In this document: positions 7,513 through 15,321 of the stretch, one piece after another
Layout: each line of letters opens with the position of its first letter
How positions within the stretch are numbered: the stretch's first letter is position 1
Program-made: the position numbers and the translations under genes
Notes under the pieces: model-generated
Databases searched by the model: none
What the model was told of the DNA's origin: nothing
What the model saw: the letters and a program-made list of their open reading frames with translations, nothing else
Source: Candidatus Bathyarchaeota archaeon
GTDB lineage: Archaea; Thermoproteota; Bathyarchaeia; TCS64
Length of the DNA stretch: 22,092 nt
NCBI GenBank assembly: GCA_016934355.1
Contig: JAFGTA010000153.1
Coordinates: forward strand, 1-22,092
Direction of reading: 5' to 3'

Positions 7513-7525
7513 GGGGGTTCGCAGT

Positions 7526-8005
7526 CTACTCTTTGACCACGATGGTTCCGCTGAGGAAGTTGAAGAGCCTCTGCTGCTTCTCCTGGTACAGGAGCCACCC
7601 GATGATCACGTCCAGGGGCCCCAGGAAGGCTTTGCCGATGGCCTGGTAGAGGCTCCTGCTCATGTCGATGGGCTCGCCGTTGAGGTCCACCACCTTGATC
7701 CTGAGGGCGCGCTTGCCTAGACTCTGCCCCTGCGTCCCCTCTAGGTACGCCCAGTAGAGGAACAGGAACACGTTCTTTATACCCAAGTCGAGGAACGGCA
7801 CAGGGTGGGTCCAGCTCCACATGTGGAGAGGCCACGTGAACATCCCAACCACGATGCCTACAAGGATCGCGTCGATTATCCAGGCTAGGAACCGTTCGCC
7901 CCAAGTCGCGAGCTCCAGCTCGCTGAGGCGCTGAACGGCGCCGCAGCTAGGGCAGTAGTCGGCGTCCTCGGCCAGTTCTTTACCGCATTTCTTACAGTAC
8001 ACCAT
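7526..8005 (-). CDS. Zinc-ribbon RDD-family membrane protein
   Basis: This 159-residue protein starts with a zinc ribbon, YCKKCGKELAEDADYCPSCG (CxxC-x12-CxxC), then an RDD domain. The RDD features are WGERFLAWIIDAILVGIVVGMF (Arg and Asp of the family name in the first helix), a second helix around VFLFLYWAYL, and QGQSLGKRALRIKVVDLNG, the most typical RDD motif. A last hydrophobic segment precedes NFLSGTIVVKE. Location is the cytoplasmic membrane with the ribbon in the cytoplasm. RDD proteins are diverse and of mostly unknown function; some are ion antiporters. It lies 12 bases after the 278-residue zinc-ribbon gene, with an AGAGG-like site before the ATG, so the two form an operon. Confidence 0.85.
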   Translation of the reverse strand: MVYCKKCGKELAEDADYCPSCGAVQRLSELELATWGERFLAWIIDAILVGIVVGMFTWPLHMWSWTHPVPFLDLGIKNVFLFLYWAYLEGTQGQSLGKRALRIKVVDLNGEPIDMSRSLYQAIGKAFLGPLDVIIGWLLYQEKQQRLFNFLSGTIVVKE

Positions 8006-8017
8006 TTATTTCGCCTC

Positions 8018-8854
8018 TTAGTCCTTGCGCCCGACGACGCCGAAGTACATGACAAGCCCTCCGAGACCTAGGCACACGAGGCCGCCTAGCATGAGTCCCT
8101 GTCCGATGAATGACAGGAACGGGACCTTGACGCCTAGCCCCGTCTCTACGTCCACGGGAGCAGAGGCGTCGGCGTTCATGATGACCACCCAGTAGGAGCC
8201 GTCCTCCGGCGCCCAGTCGAGTGTTGCTTCCTCGCCGTTGGCGTAAGCCGTCCAAATGTCCAAGTCGAGTAGGGTGGCGTTCAGCGTATCTCCGTCGTGC
8301 CTCCGGTAGGTGATCTCTGGTGTCCTGTCGTGGGGTTTGTCCATCCTGAACTCCGAGATGTAGTCGTACTCGGCGTCCCCGAGGTACTCCATCGCCTTGG
8401 ACTCCTCGATGACCCCGATGAACACCTCGCCCCCGGTGTTGCTCTCAGCCGTGAACTTCAGCTTAACAAAGTCCCCGGGCTCTGGCGCCCAGTAGTGAAC
8501 CATGGGGCCATCGATCTCGTCGATGAGCATATCCTTCATATGCATCTCCTTGAAGACGAGGGCCTGCGTCCCCGTATCGAAGTCGACTCCCCTGATCCCG
8601 ATGTAGCCTGTGCCGTCGTCGAGGCTCCTTGTCACGCCCATCACGGCTGTGCCGGCAAACGTGAGTGGGACTCCCACAAGCAGAAGCAGGCCGCCGAAGA
8701 GGACGGCGATTACCTTGCCAGCCCCCCACGAGCCTCCGCTCTGCTTCTTGTACTGGATGCTGGACTCGTGGACCGCTGCCCCGCATTCTTGGCAGAAGTC
8801 CTCCTTGTCCTCAAGCTCTTTTCCGCATTTTCTACAGTATTGCACTTGTTTCAC
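8018..8854 (-). CDS. Zinc-ribbon membrane protein with large external domain
   Basis: This 278-residue protein belongs to no family I can name. An N-terminal zinc ribbon, YCRKCGKELEDKEDFCQECG, is close to that of the next gene. A membrane helix follows at about residues 45-70 (VIAVLFGGLLLLVGVPLTFAG), then about 180 residues of soluble, strand-rich sequence, then a last helix (about 252-273) and a short charged tail. The soluble part should lie outside the cell and the ribbon inside, so the protein could link an external event to a cytoplasmic partner. Start is GTG at 8854 (a second in-frame GTG lies 3 codons later). A TATA-like box 26-27 bases upstream favours 8854 and a leaderless transcript. 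Confidence 0.8.
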   Translation of the reverse strand: MKQVQYCRKCGKELEDKEDFCQECGAAVHESSIQYKKQSGGSWGAGKVIAVLFGGLLLLVGVPLTFAGTAVMGVTRSLDDGTGYIGIRGVDFDTGTQALVFKEMHMKDMLIDEIDGPMVHYWAPEPGDFVKLKFTAESNTGGEVFIGVIEESKAMEYLGDAEYDYISEFRMDKPHDRTPEITYRRHDGDTLNATLLDLDIWTAYANGEEATLDWAPEDGSYWVVIMNADASAPVDVETGLGVKVPFLSFIGQGLMLGGLVCLGLGGLVMYFGVVGRKD

Positions 8855-8876
8855 GGGTTGCCTGCCCGTTTCTCGG

Positions 8877-8884
8877 CTTTTAAG
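8877..8884 (-). promoter_or_regulatory. TATA-like box of the zinc-ribbon operon
   Basis: CTTAAAAG on the minus strand, centred about 26 bases before the GTG at 8854. No Shine-Dalgarno motif is seen, consistent with a leaderless mRNA. Confidence 0.5.
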
Positions 8885-8912
8885 GGAATTTCAGGATTAT
8901 TTCAGAATCTGT

Positions 8913-11900
8913 TCACAAACTATGATAAATCTCTTCATAAACCCCTGCTGGTCCGGGAACGCTATGATCCGGGATAAGCAGCGTGAACGCCGTGCCCACG
9001 CCAACCTTGGACGCCACCTTGACCGACCCGCCGTGGGCCTCGACCGCCTGTTTAACGTACGCCAGACCTAAGCCCATTCCGTGTATCTTGGTTGTGAAGA
9101 ACGGGGTGAACACCTCGGCTTGGACTTCGTTGGGTATCCCGGCGCCCGTGTCCTCGACTTTAAGGAGCAGTGAACCCTCCTCACACGTGGATGATATCTT
9201 CAGTGTGCCGCCGTCCTGCATGGCTTCCACGCTGTTCTTTATCAGGTTATGAAGCACGCGCATCATGCTGTTCCTGTCGAGGCTGAACACCAAGTCGTCC
9301 TCCACGTTTATGGATACATCGACTCCATAGTTGATGTTCGAGGACTGAACCGCGTCATAGACCAGCTTAGATACAGGTACATCCACCCTCACGATCTTCC
9401 CCGTGACCGTCTGCTGTCTCCAGTCCTCCATTATATCACGCATGTACCTCAGCCGGTCTTCGATTATCTCTATCATCTCGCCGTTATCTGGCTCGTTCTT
9501 CAGCAACTCCAGCGCCATCATCGTAGAGCTCAGCGGGGACCGCAGATCGTGGCGCACCATGGAAGCCGTCCTCTGGAAGCCCTTGATTAGACTCTCAGCG
9601 TGCCTATCGTTAAGCTCCTGCAGGAGCCTCACATTCTCCAGCCTCTGCAACGCGGACGAGACGTGTATGGCTAGAGTCTCGATGAACTTCTGGTCGTTGA
9701 CGTCGAAGGCGTTCAGCTTATAGCTCTCAATGTTTATGATGGCGACGACCCTATCATCGATTTTGACGGGCACCGACAGCTCGGAAAGCAGCTGCGGCCC
9801 ATCCGAGAGGCCGAGATAGTAGTCAGGGTCCTCCCGCGTGTCGGCGATCCGTTGTGTGACCCCGGTTCTCACGGTTCTGATGTTCACGCCCTGTCCGTCC
9901 AGAGGCTGAACGAGTGTTTCTCCAAAACGCGGGCCATCCACTACTATGTGATGGATGGCGCCGTCCTCAACTACCCCGAAGCTTCCCGTGTCATAGCCTA
10001 GAAGCTCCTTATTAACCTGGAAGATCTTCTCGGCTACCTCCAGCTCAGAGTCTGCCGAGACTATTCCGGGGGCATAGTGGTGCAGGGCCTCCATCCTTTC
10101 TTCGAACTTCTTTCTATTCGTGATGTCCCTGACCATTGTCTGCGTCCCTATGCGCCTCCCATCTCTGTAAAGAGGGGACACATGGGCCTCGCCCCAGTAC
10201 TTTAAACCGTCTCTCCTGAGGAACTCGAACTCGAAGGTGTCCAAGCACTCTCCCCGCAGGTACGAAGCGAACAGCTTCGCGTATCTCTTGACGTCCTTTA
10301 GTTGCAGGTTGGGTATCCTCACAAAGTGTTTTCCCACAAGCTCCTCCCTGTCGAAGCCGCTTATCCGGGTGAACGCCTCGTTGATCCATGTGACGAATCC
10401 CTTCGTGTCTGTTGTGATGATTCCGTCTGCTGCGGACTCGATGACGCTTCTAAGCTTGCTCTCCTCATCGATTATCTTCGACTCAAGCAGCTTTCTCTCG
10501 GTAATGTCATGTAGAATGTGAAGCCCCGCCTCCTTACCCTTGAAACTTATTGGTGCAAAAGTGGCTTCAACGTACCTCAACCCGCCGTCAGGAGTCTTCA
10601 TCCTGTACTCGTATCTAATGCTCAGCTTCTTTCCCTTGGCTCGGTTGGATAGGCGGCTCCTGATTAATGGTAGATCCTCCTCGTGGATGAATTTCTGGGG
10701 GTTAACACCGATCAGGTCATTCGGGTCAGTATACCCGGACAGCTCTGCCCGACTCTTGTTTACAAACACGAACTTGTTATCGCGAGTGATCGAGATGGCG
10801 TTCGGCGACTCGTTAATGATCGTACTATACAGTACCTCGTTTTCCTCTACCTGTCTCTCAAGTTCCTTACGATCCGTAATGTCCTGGAATATCGCCTGTA
10901 ACCCGATGGTCGAGCCGTCTTTCTCGAGGAACGAGAGATACATGTTTGACCAACGGGTCATGCCATCCTTCGTGAGGTACCTGTACTCCTCGACCTGCGG
11001 TACTTTTCCCCTGATAATAGAGTTGAACAGCCTGATGAGTTTGGGGATATCCCTCGGGTTCAATGTACTAAGCTTCGAGAAGTGTTTACCGACGACCTCA
11101 TCCTTGGGGTATCCGCTGAGCTTAGTGAAGGTCTCGTTCACCGAGGTGATGAACCCCCTCATATCCGAGGTCATGATGCTGAGAGGAGAATGCTCGATCA
11201 GCGTCCTGTACCGCTCCTCGGAGGCGCGTATCTCTTCCTCCAGCGCCTCCCTCTCGGTGACGTCGTTTATGAACGCGAGGACAGCTGGCCTCCCATGCCA
11301 CTGTAGTCCAACACTCGAGATCTCAGCCCACCTCGTTTCACCCTTTTTATTGATGTAGCGTAGTGTCTCTTGGGCAGAAGAGCTGTCTGTGGTTAACCGA
11401 GTTATCTGCTCAACGGTTTCCAAGTGGTCTTCCTGTATAATGAAGTCGTAGATCGACTTACCCAGCAGCTCCCTCTCCGAGAACCCTAGAACCTCGATAG
11501 CCTTTGGATTCACGTATCTGAATGATCCGTCCTGGACAACGACGATAGCCTGCCCCGCGTTCTCAACGAGCGCCCTATATTTTTTCTCCGATTCCACAAG
11601 AGCTTCTTCTGTTTCCTGAGTCTCCGTTATATCTCGGGTGAAGCATAGTATGGCGGGCTGTCCGTTGTACTTCAGGTATGAAGACGATATCTCGACTATC
11701 CGTTCCTCCCCGTCAGCCTTTTGTATCATGAACCTGTTAAGCTGCGACAGCGGCTCCTGCCTCAGTTTTCGCCGGATCCTGTCATCGACCCCTTCTTTAT
11801 ACTCCGGTAGTATCCTATCGGTGGCGTCCTCGCCCACGAGAACCTCTGGGCCTTCGACTCCGTAGAGGTCCGCCAACGCCTGATTAGCGTATATCCGTTT

Positions 11901-12359
11901 CCCGTCGACAATGATGCTGAAGGCTTCCCTCGCGTACTCGATTACACCCTTGTAAAGCTCCTCCAGCCGCTTCTTTTCTACTACATGCATCACGTTGTTG
12001 GCCAGCACCTGATAGTGGCTGGGGTCGATCTCCTTCCTCTGGTATGCGTCGACGCCCACCTGAAACGCCTTCTCGGCGACCTCCTCGCTCCCTTGACCAG
12101 TGTACAGCACGAAGGGTACGTCGCTTTTCTTTCTGATCTCTACGGCAAGCTGGATTCCATTCATCCGGGGCATAACGTAGTCCGATACAACGCAGTCATA
12201 GTCCTGTATGTCGAGTTTGTCTAGCGCCTCTCGCGGCGAGAGAGCCGACTCTATCCTGAACTCCGGGTTGCATCGTTCGAGGTACAGCTTTGTGAACTGG
12301 AGCTGGTCCGGATCGTCATCGACGTGAAGGATCTTTATGTGCTTCTTGATCTCTAACAT
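8913..12359 (-). CDS. Hybrid sensor histidine kinase: REC, five PAS, GAF, HisKA, HATPase
   Basis: This is a soluble 1148-residue kinase. Residues 8-125 form a receiver domain with acidic pocket Asp14-16, phospho-acceptor Asp60 (VVSDYVMPRMNG), Thr87 and Lys109. Five PAS domains follow at about 135-247, 260-370, 383-498, 510-623 and 636-750, most ending in a DITE/DVTER-type linker. A GAF domain spans about 758-905. The dimerisation helix carries the H-box VRHDLRSPL (His937), and the ATPase has HNLIKNSVEA, VEDTGAGIP and GMGLGLAYV. There are no membrane helices, so it senses cytoplasmic signals. ATG at 12359 is chosen because it begins just before the receiver domain. An upstream start at 12479 would add 40 residues with no domain character, over a hairpin and a palindrome. 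It is divergent from pstS. There is no DNA-binding domain, so its output partner is unknown. Confidence 0.92.
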   Translation of the reverse strand: MLEIKKHIKILHVDDDPDQLQFTKLYLERCNPEFRIESALSPREALDKLDIQDYDCVVSDYVMPRMNGIQLAVEIRKKSDVPFVLYTGQGSEEVAEKAFQVGVDAYQRKEIDPSHYQVLANNVMHVVEKKRLEELYKGVIEYAREAFSIIVDGKRIYANQALADLYGVEGPEVLVGEDATDRILPEYKEGVDDRIRRKLRQEPLSQLNRFMIQKADGEERIVEISSSYLKYNGQPAILCFTRDITETQETEEALVESEKKYRALVENAGQAIVVVQDGSFRYVNPKAIEVLGFSERELLGKSIYDFIIQEDHLETVEQITRLTTDSSSAQETLRYINKKGETRWAEISSVGLQWHGRPAVLAFINDVTEREALEEEIRASEERYRTLIEHSPLSIMTSDMRGFITSVNETFTKLSGYPKDEVVGKHFSKLSTLNPRDIPKLIRLFNSIIRGKVPQVEEYRYLTKDGMTRWSNMYLSFLEKDGSTIGLQAIFQDITDRKELERQVEENEVLYSTIINESPNAISITRDNKFVFVNKSRAELSGYTDPNDLIGVNPQKFIHEEDLPLIRSRLSNRAKGKKLSIRYEYRMKTPDGGLRYVEATFAPISFKGKEAGLHILHDITERKLLESKIIDEESKLRSVIESAADGIITTDTKGFVTWINEAFTRISGFDREELVGKHFVRIPNLQLKDVKRYAKLFASYLRGECLDTFEFEFLRRDGLKYWGEAHVSPLYRDGRRIGTQTMVRDITNRKKFEERMEALHHYAPGIVSADSELEVAEKIFQVNKELLGYDTGSFGVVEDGAIHHIVVDGPRFGETLVQPLDGQGVNIRTVRTGVTQRIADTREDPDYYLGLSDGPQLLSELSVPVKIDDRVVAIINIESYKLNAFDVNDQKFIETLAIHVSSALQRLENVRLLQELNDRHAESLIKGFQRTASMVRHDLRSPLSSTMMALELLKNEPDNGEMIEIIEDRLRYMRDIMEDWRQQTVTGKIVRVDVPVSKLVYDAVQSSNINYGVDVSINVEDDLVFSLDRNSMMRVLHNLIKNSVEAMQDGGTLKISSTCEEGSLLLKVEDTGAGIPNEVQAEVFTPFFTTKIHGMGLGLAYVKQAVEAHGGSVKVASKVGVGTAFTLLIPDHSVPGPAGVYEEIYHSL

Positions 12360-12390
12360 TTGTCGGTTGAACACGTCCCCAGTTGTTCGA

Positions 12391-12420
12391 TGAACGGTAC
12401 GCCCCGTGCTGGGCCGTTCA
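12391..12420 (-). promoter_or_regulatory. Hairpin in the presumed leader of the kinase gene
   Basis: TGAACG (12391-12396) pairs with CGTTCA (12415-12420), and GCCC (12401-12404) with GGGC (12411-12414), leaving a 6-base loop and a 4-base bulge. It lies 32-61 bases upstream of the chosen kinase start. It may act as a leader structure or as an operator. Confidence 0.45.
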
Positions 12421-12441
12421 CATAAGCCTTGCTTAGTTGAC

Positions 12442-12450
12442 CGTAAATCA
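12442..12450 (-). promoter_or_regulatory. Possible TATA box for the kinase gene
   Basis: GATTTACGG on the minus strand. Usual archaeal spacing places transcription start near 12420, the first base of the hairpin. Weak on sequence alone. Confidence 0.3.
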
Positions 12451-12461
12451 ATCAATGTGAA

Positions 12462-12474
12462 TATGCGGCGCATA
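12462..12474. promoter_or_regulatory. 13-base palindrome upstream of the kinase promoter
   Basis: TATGCG-G-CGCATA, with perfect 6-base arms around one central base, about 12 bases upstream of the possible kinase TATA box. Position and symmetry suit a dimeric regulator. Confidence 0.4.
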
Positions 12475-12516
12475 CTCACAACACTGGATAAGAATTTTAA
12501 TCAACAACGAGTTACT

Positions 12517-12539
12517 ATTGGTATACAACCAATATTGGT
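12517..12539. promoter_or_regulatory. Overlapping inverted repeats, distal operator pair of pst
   Basis: ATTGGTATACAACCAAT (12517-12533, arms ATTGGT/ACCAAT) overlaps the perfect palindrome ACCAATATTGGT (12528-12539). Together they give three alternating TTGGT half-sites. The motif recurs nearer pstS, which supports a shared binding protein. Confidence 0.6.
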
Positions 12540-12567
12540 TTATAGTTGGATTTTTATCATTAGTATA

Positions 12568-12582
12568 TTGGTATTATACCAA
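12568..12582. promoter_or_regulatory. Proximal pst operator palindrome
   Basis: TTGGTATTATACCAA, perfect 7-base arms around one base. It lies directly upstream of the TATA-like CTTAAATA (12585-12592), where a bound protein would touch the TFB/TBP site. If the TATA-like element at 12552-12558 is used instead, it covers the transcription start. Confidence 0.65.
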
Positions 12583-12584
12583 AA

Positions 12585-12592
12585 CTTAAATA
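12585..12592 (+). promoter_or_regulatory. TATA-like box of the pst operon
   Basis: CTTAAATA is centred about 33 bases before the pstS ATG, predicting a leader of a few bases. GGGGGTGA (12608-12615) before the ATG is a possible ribosome-binding site and would favour a start further upstream, from another AT-rich element such as 12552-12558. Confidence 0.45.
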
Positions 12593-12621
12593 TGAGTTCC
12601 TGGTAGTGGGGGTGAAGATAT

Positions 12622-13575
12622 ATGAATACCAAAACAGTATTGGTAGCAGTCATTCTCATATTCGCTGGGTTTGCCAGTTATACTTACCTCGCCAAGCCCG
12701 AACAGGAGACGGCGACCATAACGGTCTCGGGCGCCTTCGCACTCTACCCGCTGATGATCGAGTGGGGCGACGAGTACCATTCTCTTCACCCAGAAGTGAA
12801 GTTCGAGATATCGGCCGGAGGAGCTGGGAAGGGCATGACCGACGCCCTCTCTGAACTCGTGGACCTCGGCATGATATCGAGGGAGATATACCCCGCCGAG
12901 GTCGAGAAAGGCGCAGTCTGGGTGGCCGTCGCAAAGGACGCGGTAGTAATAACGGTCAACGAGGACAACCCCGTTCTGGAGGACCTTCTCTCCATGGGAC
13001 TCACCCCGGAGAAGATAGAGTCCATCTTCGTCACCGGTAACACGGTCACGTGGGGCGAACTCGTCGAGAGGCCCGAGGTCACTGATAAGATAAACGTCTA
13101 CACGAGGTCCGACGCATGCGGCGCAGCCGCCACCATCGCCACGTATATGGGGTACAATCAGGAGGATCTCCTCGGTACGGGCGTCTACGGCGACCCGGGG
13201 CTAGCAGAGGCCGTTAAGAGCGACGCATACGCCATCGGGTACAACAACGTCAACTACGCATACGACGTCGGGACAGGCGAAGCGGTCGAAGGCATAGTCG
13301 TTGTCCCCCTAGACCTAGACGGAAGCGGCGTCGTCACCGCAGACGAGGACTTCTACGAGAGCAGGGAGGAAATCATTGACGCGATCGCGGATGGCAGGTA
13401 CCCCGAGCCTCCGGCACGCGAGCTGAACCTGGTCACCAAGGACTCGTTCGACGGCGTGACACTTGAGTTCATCAAGTGGATCCTTACTGAGGGTCAGGGA
13501 TTGGCGGTCGAGGCAGGGTACGTGCCGGTGTCTCAGGCGAAGGCTGAGCAAGAGCTGGCTAAACTGGGGTACTAG
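12622..13575 (+). CDS. pstS: Phosphate ABC transporter substrate-binding protein
   Basis: This 317-residue PstS-type protein captures phosphate outside the membrane for the PstCAB importer. Residues 5-23 are a hydrophobic N-terminal anchor or signal sequence without a clear lipobox cysteine, so it is probably membrane-tethered. Phosphate-binding loops are visible: SGAFALYP (Ser36), SAGGAGKGMTD (64-74), DLGMISRE (Asp81, Ser86, Arg87), and TRSDACGAAATIATYMG. These match the SGAxxLxP, GGxGSG, DIGxSSRE and RxDxSG motifs of the family with conservative changes. Length is normal. It is first in the pstSCAB operon, downstream of the repeat-rich control region and divergent from the sensor kinase. 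Confidence 0.93.
   Translation: MNTKTVLVAVILIFAGFASYTYLAKPEQETATITVSGAFALYPLMIEWGDEYHSLHPEVKFEISAGGAGKGMTDALSELVDLGMISREIYPAEVEKGAVWVAVAKDAVVITVNEDNPVLEDLLSMGLTPEKIESIFVTGNTVTWGELVERPEVTDKINVYTRSDACGAAATIATYMGYNQEDLLGTGVYGDPGLAEAVKSDAYAIGYNNVNYAYDVGTGEAVEGIVVVPLDLDGSGVVTADEDFYESREEIIDAIADGRYPEPPARELNLVTKDSFDGVTLEFIKWILTEGQGLAVEAGYVPVSQAKAEQELAKLGY
12627..12645. promoter_or_regulatory. Intragenic copy of the pst inverted repeat
   Basis: TACCAAAACAGTATTGGTA, with perfect arms TACCAA/TTGGTA separated by 7 bases, inside the first codons of pstS. It lies about 61 bases centre-to-centre from the palindrome at 12568. The spacer is longer than in the other copies, so it may be a half-site pair and not a true operator. 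Confidence 0.45.
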
Positions 13576-14472
13576 GTGCTCGATATGGATCGGGGCCGGC
13601 TGGACAGGTACGCGTATAACGCGATGAAGGCCCTGACCTATCTCTCTGGGTCGCTTGTATTCGTGATAGCGTTGGGGCTACTGCTGAAGTCCCTACCTAT
13701 ACTGGGCACGGTCTCGATCGTCGACCTGTTTCTAGGAGAGGAGTGGTTCCCGTTGAAGGGCCGGTTCGGCTTCATGCCGTTTATTGCTGGGACGCTGCTC
13801 GTTACGCTGATCTCTATGGCAATCGCGTGCCCCGTCTGTATACTAAGCGCGATCTACCTGAGCGAGTACGCGCATCCGAGGACAAGGGAACTGGTTAAGC
13901 CGTTGATCGATCTGTTGGCGGGGATACCCAGCGTGGTCTACGGGCTCTGGGGGGTCTCCCTCATCGTCCCTTTCGTAAGGTACAGGATAGCGCCGTGGCT
14001 AGGCGTCGAGACGACGGGGTACTGCGTCCTCTCCGCAGGCATAGTACTGTCCGTGATGGTCTTCCCGATCATCATATCGGTTGCCGAGGAGGTGCTTAGG
14101 GCTGTGCCCTTCGGGATAAGGGAGACTTCGTATGCCCTAGGGGCAACGAAGTGGCAGACGCTGAAGAATGTGGTGATGAGGAAGGCGTCCGCCGGGGTGC
14201 TCGCAGCCGTGATCATCGGGTTCAGCAGGGCATTCGGCGAGACCATGGCCGTGTTGATGGTGGTGGGTAACGTCGCAAGGGTCCCAGGTAGTATCTTTGA
14301 CGCGGGGTACACGCTGCCGACTCTCATCGCCAACAACTACGGTGAGATGATGAGCCTGCCCCTGTACGACTCGGCTCTCATGCTCGCCGCGTTAATGCTA
14401 CTTGTCGTCGTCGGCGGCTTCAGCGTCTCGGCCAGATTGATCCAGAGGAGGATATCCACATGGCTCGCCTAG
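13576..14472 (+). CDS. pstC: Phosphate ABC transporter permease
   Basis: This is one of the two membrane subunits of the phosphate importer, 298 residues with about six membrane helices. The permease signature facing the ATPase is visible in IRETSYALGATKWQTLKNVVMRKASAGVLAAVIIGFSRAFGET (about 195-237), with the EAA-loop Gly. The first extracellular loop WFPLKGRFGFMPFIAGTLLVT is typical of PstC. GTG at 13576 directly follows the pstS stop. ATG at 13585 is the better-supported alternative, since AGGTG at 13574-13578 lies 6 bases before it and would give a 295-residue protein. The last 13 bases overlap pstA. Confidence 0.92.
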   Translation: MLDMDRGRLDRYAYNAMKALTYLSGSLVFVIALGLLLKSLPILGTVSIVDLFLGEEWFPLKGRFGFMPFIAGTLLVTLISMAIACPVCILSAIYLSEYAHPRTRELVKPLIDLLAGIPSVVYGLWGVSLIVPFVRYRIAPWLGVETTGYCVLSAGIVLSVMVFPIIISVAEEVLRAVPFGIRETSYALGATKWQTLKNVVMRKASAGVLAAVIIGFSRAFGETMAVLMVVGNVARVPGSIFDAGYTLPTLIANNYGEMMSLPLYDSALMLAALMLLVVVGGFSVSARLIQRRISTWLA

Positions 14473-15317
14473 ACCGGCGCAAGATTGAAGAGAAGGTGTT
14501 CCGAGTCCTGATGGTCGCCTCCATTCTGGTCGTGCTGAGCAGCCTGTTCTCCGTGTTCGCCGTGGTGGTCGTGAGAGGCGCTTCGGCCCTCAGCCTAGGA
14601 ATGTTGACGCAGACCCCTAAGGGCGGCTACTACCTTGGGAAGGAGGGAGGCATACTCAACGCGATCGTAGGCTCACTGTACCTTGCGACCGGGGCGACCG
14701 TCGTCTCAATGGTCATAGGATTGCCCGTCGCGCTTTATATTCACGAGTACATGGGGGAGTCGAGGCGGGCGAGCCAAGTCAGGAGGCTGCTCGACGTCCT
14801 CTGTGGGGTGCCGTCCATCGTCTTCGGCGCCTTCGCGTTCACAGTCATGATATACTTCAGGGCCCGCGCAAGCCTCTTCTGGGGTATAATCACGGTCTCT
14901 CTTTTCGAGTTCCCCATGATGGCGAGGTCCGTCGACGAGGTGCTGAAGACGGTCCCCCAGAGCCTCCGGGAGACCGCCTACGCTCTAGGCTCGACGAGGT
15001 TCGAGGTTGTGTCGCGCGTCGTGACGAGGCAGGCGCTTCCGGGCATCCTCACGGCGGTGTTGATCGGTTTTGGGAGGGCCATCGGCGACGCGGCTGCCGT
15101 GATGCTTACGACGGGGTACACGGATAACATCCCGGGGTCACTGTTTGATCCGGCTGCGACGCTGCCTCTGGCGGTTTTCTTCCAGTTAGCGACCCCCATC
15201 GTGGAGGTGCAGCGGCGAGCCTACGCGTCGGGGATAGTGTTGCTTGCGATCGTGCTGGGGCTCAGCGTATTCTCCAGATGGTCGTCAAAGCGGCTCATGA
15301 GGCAGGTGGTGAGGTAA
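14460..15317 (+). CDS. pstA: Phosphate ABC transporter permease
   Basis: This is the second membrane subunit of the importer, 285 residues with about six membrane helices. The family pattern is clear in GILNAIVGSLYLATGATVVSMVIGLPVALYIHEYM, GVPSIVFGAFAFTVM and the cytoplasmic loop LRETAYALGSTRFEVVSRVVTRQALPGILTAVLIGFGRAIGDAAAV (about 175-220). The ATG has a strong Shine-Dalgarno motif, GAGGAGG (14445-14451), inside the pstC end, and overlaps pstC by 13 bases, which suggests translational coupling. Four bases separate it from pstB. Confidence 0.93.
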   Translation: MARLDRRKIEEKVFRVLMVASILVVLSSLFSVFAVVVVRGASALSLGMLTQTPKGGYYLGKEGGILNAIVGSLYLATGATVVSMVIGLPVALYIHEYMGESRRASQVRRLLDVLCGVPSIVFGAFAFTVMIYFRARASLFWGIITVSLFEFPMMARSVDEVLKTVPQSLRETAYALGSTRFEVVSRVVTRQALPGILTAVLIGFGRAIGDAAAVMLTTGYTDNIPGSLFDPAATLPLAVFFQLATPIVEVQRRAYASGIVLLAIVLGLSVFSRWSSKRLMRQVVR

Positions 15318-15321
15318 AGAA

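Noticed and set aside
7457..7528. Direct repeat GCAGTCTAC flanking the T-rich stretch
   Set aside because: One 9-base repeat inside or beside two coding regions is weak. There is no further structure and no mobile-element gene.
7473..7904. Longer minus-strand frame including the 50-residue Cys-rich protein
   Set aside because: The upstream part is the RDD gene in another frame. Only the segment from ATG 7472 has a conserved-looking pattern.
12360..12479. Extended start of the sensor kinase
   Set aside because: The 40 extra residues have no domain features. The region contains a hairpin, a palindrome and promoter-like sequence, and the receiver domain fits a start at 12359.
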